A DNA stretch of 64,000 nucleotides from Fimenecus sp964540535. GTDB lineage: Bacteria > Bacillota > Clostridia > Oscillospirales > Acutalibacteraceae. Of the stretch, positions 54,720-63,200 are shown piece by piece (positions within the stretch are counted from its first letter, which is position 1; the number at the start of each line of letters is the position of its first letter). Below the pieces are notes generated by a model, which ran no database searches, had not been told where the DNA came from, and was given only the letters and a program-made list of their open reading frames with translations. Location: positions 1 through 64,000 of the forward strand of contig CAZIMO010000004.1 of assembly GCA_964540535.1 (NCBI GenBank), given 5' to 3'. The translations under genes and the position numbers were made by a program.

Positions 54720-55304
54720 ATGAGTCTTAAAGAACGAATTTACAGCGTTTTGGTTGTTTCGGCAGCAGAAGGCTTTAATAACGCAATTTCACCGTTGCTC
54801 TCCGCATCAAAATATTCGCCGACAGTTTTTGTATCAAGTATAACTGCCGCAAAGCAAGTGTTGGCTGAACGGTATTTTGACTTTGTAATTATCAATTCTC
54901 CCCTGCCCGATGATATAGGTTCAAGATTTGCAATTGATGCAGGCAGTTCAAAAGAAACCGTTGTTCTGCAAATAGTGCGTTCGGAGCTTTATGAGGAAAT
55001 TCACGATAAGGTTGGCGATCACGGTGTATTTGTCTTATCAAAACCCACATCAAAGCCCACTATGATTACTGCTCTTAATTGGCTTTCAAGTGCAAGAGAA
55101 AGGCTCAGAACAACAGAAAAGAAAACTCTTTCACTCGAAGATAAAATGGAGGAAATACGAATTGTCAACAGAGCTAAATGGCTTCTTATCAGCGAGCTGA
55201 AATTCGACGAACCGGAGGCGCACCGTTACATCGGTAAGCAAGCTATGAATCGCTGCGTATCCAAGAGAGTTATTGCAGAAGAAATAATTAAAACATACTC
55301 ATAA
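54720..55304 (+). CDS. ANTAR-domain antitermination regulator with degenerate receiver
   Basis: A 194-residue RNA-binding regulator. Residues about 5-120 have a CheY-like fold, but the acidic pocket reads VLVVSAAEG and the phosphoacceptor position reads IINSPLPD (N59/S60 instead of Asp); the lysine in LSKPTSKP remains. So phosphorylation is unlikely. Residues about 135-190 form the three-helix ANTAR domain (RAKWLLISELKFDEPEAHRY then KQAMNRCVSKRVIAEEI), which binds paired hexaloop hairpins and prevents termination. Its neighbours are glnA upstream and, divergently, gdhA and glnN, whose leaders carry matching hairpins. The signal sensed is unknown; direct contact with a GS is one option. Confidence 0.93.
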   Translation: MSLKERIYSVLVVSAAEGFNNAISPLLSASKYSPTVFVSSITAAKQVLAERYFDFVIINSPLPDDIGSRFAIDAGSSKETVVLQIVRSELYEEIHDKVGDHGVFVLSKPTSKPTMITALNWLSSARERLRTTEKKTLSLEDKMEEIRIVNRAKWLLISELKFDEPEAHRYIGKQAMNRCVSKRVIAEEIIKTYS

Positions 55305-55330
55305 ATATTAAAATTGAACATATTATTAAA

Positions 55331-55365
55331 AATGCAGGCTGAAATAACTTCACCTGCATTTTTGT
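55331..55365. terminator. Bidirectional terminator after the ANTAR gene
   Basis: AATGCAGG ... CCTGCATT followed by TTTTG. It is shared with the convergent ECF operon. Confidence 0.85.
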
Positions 55366-55371
55366 TGTATT

Positions 55372-58011
55372 CTACTCAACTAATCCGTATTTAGTTTTTA
55401 TTCGGTCAAGCTTTTCAAGCATAGGTTCTGCAAGGAAGAGAAGGAACACTGCTGTTGCCAGTGCGTGAATTATATCCATAGGAAATCCTGTCAGATAATA
55501 ACTCATAAGCATTTTAAAATTCAGCGACTCACTTCCCCAAATCAATGCAGAAGCAGGATTCATAATACCGCCGTAAATCAACACGGCACTCAATGCTCCA
55601 AATGTGCAGAGCGATGCTCTTGTTCTCCGCAGCAGACCTTTACGATATAATACACCTGCCAAAAATCCGATAATACCCATTGCGAACATCTGCCACGGTG
55701 TCCATGCTCCTTGCGAAAACAGCATATTGGACACAAGCATAGTCACAGCACCAACCAAAAATCCTGTTTCTCCTCCGAAAGCAACACCTGCAATAATGGT
55801 CATTGCAAGCACAGGCTTAAACTGCGGTAACATAAAGAATGCCGCACGCCCTGCAATACTGACAGCACACAGAACAGCTATAACTGTAAGCTCACGTGCT
55901 TTTGGTTTTTTTCTCTCAAACACCATAAAAAATGGAAGCATACATTCAATAAGTACTGCAAATGCTGTTAAATAATACTGTTTACGGTCGATATAAACAA
56001 CACCGACAAACAAGGTTAAAGGAATAAAAAACAAAATTAAACCGATAGCAGTTACAGTTCGTTTTGAAAGCCTTCGTTTATTTTTTTGAATTTGAACCGT
56101 TATAGACGATTGGGACTTCTGCCCGATAAATAATGCAGTCAGCAGCAAAAACACGATTAAACTTATGTAAATACAAACTTGCTTTATGCCTATTGATGTT
56201 AAGCCGTTTTTATTAATCATTTCGCTTAATTCTTCAGTTTTCACTGCATACAGAAAAATAAGAAAAGCACAAATTCCGCTAAATAGCGCACCTATTTTTC
56301 GCCAAAGCGGAAAGGTTTTGGTGTTTTCTTCTGAAGTGCTATCGGAATACTCACGGATATACTCAACATCATCAGAAATAAAAGCAAAGGATTTTCCGCC
56401 AATTGCTTTAATTACATCTTCGGTTGTCACAGCGTTTGGAATAATATTTCGTGCTATACGGTTGGCAGAGGTCGTATAAAAGCTGTTGCCCGAGAAAAAT
56501 TCGCTTGGTATTCCTTCAGTAACAATAGCTCCGTCAAAGAAAAGAGCGCATCGGTCAGCATATTGAGCACAAAATTCAATATCATGGCTGACCGTAACAA
56601 TACATATGCCTGCTTTAAGCAGTGATTGCAAAATAGTGGCAAATTCCGATTTAAACTGTACGTCAAAGCCTTTAGTAGGCTCGTCTAAAAGAAGAATGTC
56701 GGGATTGCGCAAAAGCAGTTTTGCCAATGCCAAACGCTGTTGTTCACCGCCCGACAAATCATAGGGATGCCTATTTTCAAGCCCATTTAAACGGCAAAGC
56801 TTGATTGTTTGAGAAATTTTTTCTTCTTTTATTTCTTTTGAGAGTTTTATATCAGTCAACGCATCTTTTAAATCTTCGTAAGCACTCTTTTTCACAAACA
56901 GCGTTTGCGGATTTTGCGGAAGAAATCCGATTGTTCCCATTGTTTTTATTTTTCCTCTGTAAGGAATTTTTAGCCCCGATAAAAGCTTTAGTGTTGTGGT
57001 TTTTCCTGTACCGTTTCCGCCTAAAATGCAAAGTAACTCCCCTGCATATGCGGTCAAATTAACTCCTTTTATCACATCGGGCGTATTTTTATCATATTTG
57101 AACCACACATCTGCAACATTTATTACAGCTTCTTTATCAGAATGAATAATCGGCTGTTTTGATAACGACTTAATTTTATGTGACGCCGAATATACAGAAA
57201 TAAATTCTCTTCCCTCATTGACTGAAACAGGACATTCTTCTTCAGACTGCACCGCCCCCCAAATCTGCATTGCTGACGGCATAGCGAGAAACATTTCGTG
57301 TTCGTTCTTCTTAAGATATGCGCCTATTTCAGAAACACTTCCGCTGCACATCAGCTTTCCGTTCTCCATTACTGCGGCGCGATTTGCAAGCGATAATGCT
57401 TCTTCTAATCGGTGTTCTGTAAGAATTACGGTTGTGCCAAGCTCACGGTTAATTTTTTTCAGCGTTGCCAAAAAATCAGATGCGGCAATCGGGTCAAGTT
57501 GAGCGGTCGGCTCATCAAGTATTAAAAGCTTGGGCTGCATAACCATAACAGACGCAAGATTTAAAAGCTGTTTCTGACCGCCCGAAAGCTCACTGACATT
57601 CTTATAAAACCAATTTTGTATTCCGAAAAAAGATGCCATTTCAGCTACTCTGCGTCTGATCGTCGGTGTATCATAGCCAAGGCTTTCAAGACCGAATGCC
57701 AACTCGTGCCACACTTTATCGGTAACTATTTGATTATCGGGAGATTGCAAAACAAAGCCTATTTCTGCCGCAGAATTTCTCTCGCTCATATCGGAAAGAA
57801 GGTTTCCATTGAAGAAAATCTCTCCGCTTTTTATGCCGTGTACTGCAAGCTGTGGCTTTAACTGACGAAGAAAGGTGGACTTTCCGCATCCCGATTTTCC
57901 GCACAATACGAAGAAATCGCCTGCATTAACTGTCAGCGACAAGTTATCGACTGCCGGCTTTTCTGTTTGCGGATAATAGAATGTCAAATCTTTGACTTCA
58001 ATAATTTCCAT
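55372..58011 (-). CDS. ECF transporter ATPase-ATPase-S-component fusion
   Basis: An 879-residue fusion of both ECF ATPases and a membrane substrate-binding component. ATPase 1: Walker A GKSGCGKST (38-46), LSGGQKQLLNLA, LDEPTAQLDP. ATPase 2: GGNGTGKTTT, LSGGEQQRLALAK, LDEPTKGFD. After about residue 575 there are several membrane helices, ending in an S-component-like domain (about 690-860: GVAFGGETGFLVGA; TPWQMFAMGIIGFLAG). Known ECF systems encode these as separate proteins, or fuse only the ATPases, so this is notable. It overlaps EcfT by 28 bases. Substrate is inferred as cobalamin or a related corrinoid from neighbouring transcobalamin-like domains. Confidence 0.9.
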   Translation of the reverse strand: MEIIEVKDLTFYYPQTEKPAVDNLSLTVNAGDFFVLCGKSGCGKSTFLRQLKPQLAVHGIKSGEIFFNGNLLSDMSERNSAAEIGFVLQSPDNQIVTDKVWHELAFGLESLGYDTPTIRRRVAEMASFFGIQNWFYKNVSELSGGQKQLLNLASVMVMQPKLLILDEPTAQLDPIAASDFLATLKKINRELGTTVILTEHRLEEALSLANRAAVMENGKLMCSGSVSEIGAYLKKNEHEMFLAMPSAMQIWGAVQSEEECPVSVNEGREFISVYSASHKIKSLSKQPIIHSDKEAVINVADVWFKYDKNTPDVIKGVNLTAYAGELLCILGGNGTGKTTTLKLLSGLKIPYRGKIKTMGTIGFLPQNPQTLFVKKSAYEDLKDALTDIKLSKEIKEEKISQTIKLCRLNGLENRHPYDLSGGEQQRLALAKLLLRNPDILLLDEPTKGFDVQFKSEFATILQSLLKAGICIVTVSHDIEFCAQYADRCALFFDGAIVTEGIPSEFFSGNSFYTTSANRIARNIIPNAVTTEDVIKAIGGKSFAFISDDVEYIREYSDSTSEENTKTFPLWRKIGALFSGICAFLIFLYAVKTEELSEMINKNGLTSIGIKQVCIYISLIVFLLLTALFIGQKSQSSITVQIQKNKRRLSKRTVTAIGLILFFIPLTLFVGVVYIDRKQYYLTAFAVLIECMLPFFMVFERKKPKARELTVIAVLCAVSIAGRAAFFMLPQFKPVLAMTIIAGVAFGGETGFLVGAVTMLVSNMLFSQGAWTPWQMFAMGIIGFLAGVLYRKGLLRRTRASLCTFGALSAVLIYGGIMNPASALIWGSESLNFKMLMSYYLTGFPMDIIHALATAVFLLFLAEPMLEKLDRIKTKYGLVE

Positions 58012-58880
58012 TTTTGCTCCTCCCTTTCATCAAGAATCAACGGTGTAGCGCACATTGCAAAATAAATAATTTCAAAGCCAACGGTCATAGGCGCTGTCAG
58101 CTCTCCTCGGATGCTTGGAAAATACCGCCAAAAAAGCCCATCTGACAAGCAACCGCTTAACAGATAAACTCCTGCAAATGCAAGCCAAAGCAAAACGCCT
58201 TTATCACGGTCTGCCAAAATATATATTGAAAAAGCTGTTCTGCCTTTAAGCCCATAGCCACGGCTTTTCATACTGTCAGCCGTTTCAATAGCATTTTCAA
58301 GCGACCAAGTAACCATAATAGAAAAACAGATAAGCACAGATTTAAGTCTTTTTATAAGACTGCCGTCAGAAGTATCCCTGCACATACCGATTTGTGCTTC
58401 TTTAACAGTTTCAAGCTGTTTTTTGAACTTCGGCACAAAACGAAGCGTCATACTTAAAAGCAAAGACATTGACGGAATTATTCTGCCGAATAAATATACA
58501 AATTTATCAGTTGTCATAACTGCTGTATAGCATCCGAACCAAAAAAGAACAGATACAAGCATTACCGCGGCGGCAAATCCGTATATAATGCTTTCAAGTG
58601 TAAGCGGATTTCCTGTAGGAAGATAGCAAAGAATAACCGAACCCTTGTGATTAAAAGCAGGGTTTATTAACGCCGTCAAAAGCATAACAGGAAGAGCATA
58701 TCTTACAAGGAAGTTAATCGTGTTTTTACCGTTTAAACGAATGTGATAGCATATAGAGCAAAAAAGCGAACTCACAAGACAAACAGGATGCATAAAAAAC
58801 ATAGAAAATCCGATTGTAAGTCCGAAGTAAACAAAATTTACTATTGGATGATACGCACTGAATGCATCTCTGTATTTCAT
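57984..58880 (-). CDS. ECF transporter transmembrane coupling subunit EcfT
   Basis: A 298-residue membrane protein of the CbiQ/EcfT family. The coupling-helix motif ADSMKSRG is present, after MTLRFVPKFKKQ, which transmits ATPase motion to the S-component. There are about six helices. It ends inside the start of the A-A'-S fusion gene, so the two are translated together. The genes encode one complete ECF complex. Confidence 0.92.
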   Translation of the reverse strand: MKYRDAFSAYHPIVNFVYFGLTIGFSMFFMHPVCLVSSLFCSICYHIRLNGKNTINFLVRYALPVMLLTALINPAFNHKGSVILCYLPTGNPLTLESIIYGFAAAVMLVSVLFWFGCYTAVMTTDKFVYLFGRIIPSMSLLLSMTLRFVPKFKKQLETVKEAQIGMCRDTSDGSLIKRLKSVLICFSIMVTWSLENAIETADSMKSRGYGLKGRTAFSIYILADRDKGVLLWLAFAGVYLLSGCLSDGLFWRYFPSIRGELTAPMTVGFEIIYFAMCATPLILDEREEQKWKLLKSKI

Positions 58881-58898
58881 CTTTTTCCTCCTAAAAAT

Positions 58899-60071
58899 TT
58901 ATTCTCCGACTGCATATCCTCCGCCGATGTCTTTGCCGAGATTGCAAGTATACCTCCATTCAACAGTTTCGCCCTGTTTAAGCTGATAACGACTGCATCC
59001 GTAGTTAGGATACCAACCGTCCACACGGTACATCCACCCCGAACCGCTTCCGCAGTCAAATTCATAAAGATTACCTATTCCCTCTACATAAGCACTGTTA
59101 TACATCGGCGTAAAAGAAGCTTCCAGATGAATTTTATTATCACGGCATATCCTTAACAGTACATCATACACTGATTCTCCCTCATAAAAGATTACGGTCT
59201 GCGTTGGAAAAATTACTCCGTTTTTAGGAAGAACATCAAGCTTTTCAGGTCTTAATCGGTCGATATTATTTAAAATTGAAGTACATTCAATTGAAAAAAT
59301 ACAAGTATATGCTTTGCGCTCATCAACCCTTTGAGTACTAGGCTCTACGGGCAAAGGCTTTCCCTCCGGTACGGGATCTGTTTTATATTTATCCGCGGTC
59401 GTGTTTTTTCCGTTGGAATTAGGTCTTTTTGTATTAGTGGTGCTTTCTGACACCGCAGGCTTTGTGGTTTGTGTAGTAGACGGTTCTGATTTGTCAGTTT
59501 TGTCTGAAATGTCAGAAACAGGCTCGTTGACAGCAGATGACGGTAATTCAGTATCAAACTTTTCGTTCGGAACTATCACAAAGGTGCCTTTTTGAACTTT
59601 CGGTGTGAAATTAAGAATAGTTTGCTTTGAATTTGTTATACTTACATCCTGTTTAGCAGTTGTATCAGACGAATTTAACGGTGACACAGAGGCGCCGTCC
59701 GCATCCCATACGGTATTCAGATAAATTGAAAGAGTTGGAGAAAAATCAAAGTTTTCTTCAGAAAGAAATCGAAACTCTACTCTTTTCTCATTTGCCGATA
59801 TGATTTCAATTCCCAAATTTAAAGTTTTCGGTTCTTTAATATCTCCGCCGAATACAATCCACTCATATCGCAAGCCATTTGAGCCGCCTGCAAATGTAAC
59901 CGCTTTGTTTTCAGATTTCAATGTGTTAAAAACAGAGGCATCAACTATTCCGTCTTGGGAAATTGAAATAGCATCTGCGAGAGTAATCGGCTGTCTGTTT
60001 ATGTTACTGCAACCGCAAAACGCTGTAAGAATATATACAAGCACTAAAAACAAGCATAATACTTTTTTCAT
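58899..60071 (-). CDS. Lipoprotein with transcobalamin-like C-terminal domain (DUF4430)
   Basis: A 390-residue exported protein. ATG 60071 gives a signal peptide (MKKVLCLFLVLVYILTAF) with a lipobox ending at CGC. The middle is a Thr/Ser/Lys-rich linker of about 80 residues. The C-terminal 120 residues form a DUF4430 domain, with core CGSGSGWMYRVDGWYPNYGC and the LKQGETVEWRYTC end. DUF4430 is the family of the transcobalamin/intrinsic-factor beta-domain, so ligand capture for the adjacent ECF transporter is the likely role. It is preceded by a leader element whose short frame overlaps its ATG. Confidence 0.87.
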   Translation of the reverse strand: MKKVLCLFLVLVYILTAFCGCSNINRQPITLADAISISQDGIVDASVFNTLKSENKAVTFAGGSNGLRYEWIVFGGDIKEPKTLNLGIEIISANEKRVEFRFLSEENFDFSPTLSIYLNTVWDADGASVSPLNSSDTTAKQDVSITNSKQTILNFTPKVQKGTFVIVPNEKFDTELPSSAVNEPVSDISDKTDKSEPSTTQTTKPAVSESTTNTKRPNSNGKNTTADKYKTDPVPEGKPLPVEPSTQRVDERKAYTCIFSIECTSILNNIDRLRPEKLDVLPKNGVIFPTQTVIFYEGESVYDVLLRICRDNKIHLEASFTPMYNSAYVEGIGNLYEFDCGSGSGWMYRVDGWYPNYGCSRYQLKQGETVEWRYTCNLGKDIGGGYAVGE

Positions 60072-60152
60072 ATAAATCGCCATGCGACACAGAATTCGCA
60101 CAAAAAGTCATTAAACAAACAGCTTTTTATGCGCGATATCGTTCCTTTCATT
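60068..60152 (-). repeat. Dispersed leader element, copy 3, with a 27-codon leader frame
   Basis: On the minus strand, from ATG 60151, the frame MKGTISRIKSC...LCEFCVAWRFI ends in a TGA that overlaps the lipoprotein ATG (ATGA). It has ATGAAAGGAACG and CATAAAAAGCTGTTT in common with copy 1, and CTTTTTGTG pairs with CATAAAAAG. No Shine-Dalgarno is seen before the short frame. Confidence 0.7.
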
Positions 60153-60196
60153 ATTTTTTCACGCTAATCGCCTGTCTGTATAAGAAAAGCAAAGTT

Positions 60197-60221
60197 CCCC
60201 TGTGCCGAAAAAGCACAAGGG
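60197..60221 (-). terminator. Terminator after the large surface protein gene
   Basis: Stem CCCTTGTGC / GCACAGGGG with a T-rich run following on the minus strand (TTTGCTTTTCTT). Confidence 0.8.
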
Positions 60222-60247
60222 ATATAACGCTATTTACATTTAGAACT

Positions 60248-63200
60248 CTATTTTATTATTCTTTTACATATTACAGTTGCCGAAAATACAGCAAGTAACA
60301 GCATAATAAAGCCAGTATAAACAACCTCAGTGAAGTTATATTCAGTATTGGGAATATTTACATTTTCATTACCTATTGGCTTTGATGTAACATTTTCTCC
60401 GCCTTGATTATTATCAGACGGTGTTGTTGCGTCACTGTTATTATCATCTTTCGGATTTTCTGCCGGGTCATCTGAAGGCTCTGAATTTATGTCTGTGCGG
60501 ATTATTACATCGCTCATATCATACAAGCATGTCTTACCGTTAAGAAAACGGAAATAAGCGGCAAGTGCATAATAGCCCTGCTCTGTTGCCATACCGTTTA
60601 ATTCACCGTCTATTGTATGACGGAATCCGCCGTCAGTGTAATATTCGCACAATGCGTTTATAACACTGTGTCCGTTCTTAATAAACCGCTCATCGGTATG
60701 CGGATTTATTCCGAGTGCCGTAAGTGCAGTAATAACCTGTGCTGAGGACTCTGAGCTTGCTCCGTCTACACTGCCGAATCCGCCGTTTGTATTTTGTACA
60801 GCGGATAACCAAAAAAGCGCTTTATCAACTGCATTCTTTACAGCTTTGTTTTTGTTGTAATAAGGTGCAAGTGCTTGAATTGCCATAGCTGTCATATCGG
60901 GATCGGATGTGTCCCATACGCTCCAGCCGCCGTCTTCAAACTGTCCGTCTAAAATTGACTCAATCAAAGCTTCACGGGTTACATTACCATCGGGAATAAC
61001 GTAATTATGTGAATCAAATGCAATCAATGCCCAAATAGGACCGTTAATTCCCTGTGCTTTTACATAATCTAAATCTGTTAATCCTACCAACAAATTATGA
61101 CCGCTCACATTTGTTACATCATAGCCCATTGCAGTTAATGCCAAGATAATTCTTGAGTTATCAGTAGACTTAACTCTGTGAAGCTGTTCTTTATCGTTAA
61201 TATGACTTGCAACATATTCTAATACATAAGAATAATATCCGTCGGAAATATCTCGGTCAGCTCTCTTTAAGCCGATTACCATCCACTCACCGCCTACACT
61301 ACCCACAGAAGGAGTGCCGAGAGATGAAATATAATCGCCTACTGACTGATAGATATCCTCAATTTTTCTGTTAAACGCTGCAATCAGATTTGCGTATTTA
61401 TTTTCTGCATCAAGAAGTACAGAATAATTGGTAACAAAAACCTGCTGTTCTTTTGTTAAAGCATTATATGCAGTGCGCGCATCTTCAATTGCATTAACGG
61501 AAGAAAGTACAATATTGCCTATAGCATCAATTTTTTCGATTACGTTCTCTGCAATTGCTTTATCAATTCCAGCCTGCTCTTCGTGTGTGCGAAGATTTAT
61601 GTAATAAATTTCAGGCTCTTTTTCGCCCTCTTGAACAATTACACGAACCATTCTGTGAGCTAATGAATCAAAATGAGCTTCATTACCATAAGTGCTGTTA
61701 ATATATACATTTGTACTTTCGGGAACATCTACTGATACATCAACTGCTTCTTCTGAAACAGCATAATAAACATTTAAACCGTTTTTTAATTCAATATTCC
61801 GACCGTTTACAGCGATACTGAAAGGTGCATCTGTAAGACCGACACTGTTCTGCGATGCTACGGTTTTGTAAATAGCGCTGATTTCGGTTGATTTTTCCCC
61901 AATACTGCCGCCGTCAACATTTGATGCAGTTTGTACTTTTACATATTTAACCCAATCAAGATTTACAGGCTGACCGTTTTCATCAACAGCCCATGACAAG
62001 TCAAAAACTTCGCCTGCCTGTCCGCCGATATACGGATTAAGGCCTTTATAGCCTGTATCGACATAACCCCAATTGGGAAAGGCTGCTGTTCGGCTGCCAT
62101 AAGGGTCTGTTCCCTCTGCAACTAAAAGGGTACCTGACACTGTGATACTGTTTTTATTATCTTCTGTCCAATTAAATAACGGGTAACCATCTTCTGACGG
62201 AAAGTTATAGCTAATACCTGAAGCACCTGTGCTGTCTGTCCATTCAGCCTTTAATTTATCGTTTGAAGTATAAGTGATCGTATAATTCCAAAGTGCATTA
62301 TTATTGTAATGGTCAGAACCTGCCAAAGTATACCATGTTTCGCCGTCTTGAGAAACAAGCACATTCCCCGGCTCTGAAAAGCCTGCACCGCCCATTGTGT
62401 TACCGTTGATAACAAAATCTGTTCCGTAGGGATTTTTAGGGTCATTATAAATTAAATCGTCAAAACGGTATACAATGTAACCGCCGAAATTGCCGAGAGA
62501 TATAAGCTCGCCTGTACCTGCCTGTGTTTTACCGATAAGAGTTCTTTCGGGCATTACACCGTAATTACCAAATGCACTGTTGCTGTTATTGGTATATTGG
62601 CTTGCTAAACATAGATAATCGTCAACCGCTGTCGGAGTATCAAATTCTTCGTTTCTTTGATATACGGTTATCATCATCTTTGTTGCAGGTGCATTCTCAT
62701 TTTCAGCGATAATATAATACTGTTTTTGCGGAATATCGTTTTGAGTGCCTGAAAGGTCATCTGCGCAAATCGGCATTGCAAAATATCCGTCATCTCTACG
62801 CGGAATTTCATCACCCTTTATTTTGAACTCGCTGTCAGAAAAATACGCCTTTACCGCATCGCCTCTAAAGAGAAATGCCGCTTCAGATACACCGCGGTTA
62901 AGAAGCATTTGAAAGTTTGAACCGCTTTGACTTATAGGTGTATAGAATGAAGCATTTTCAGCTTTAACATCGTTATTCTTTGCGTCAGAAACTTCCCAGA
63001 AAATCCAAAAAGTTCCTGAATTACCTACTTCAATTCTTGAGGATTGCCACTTATCAGCAGGATAATTCGGCAATATCTCTCTGTTAAACGCGAGTTTTTC
63101 GGGTATATATGCTGTTTCAGGCATACTGCCGACTGTCATTGAAATATTGCAGAAGCCGTTTTCATCAAATGTAGATGTCCAATCAGAAGAACCTGCTGTA

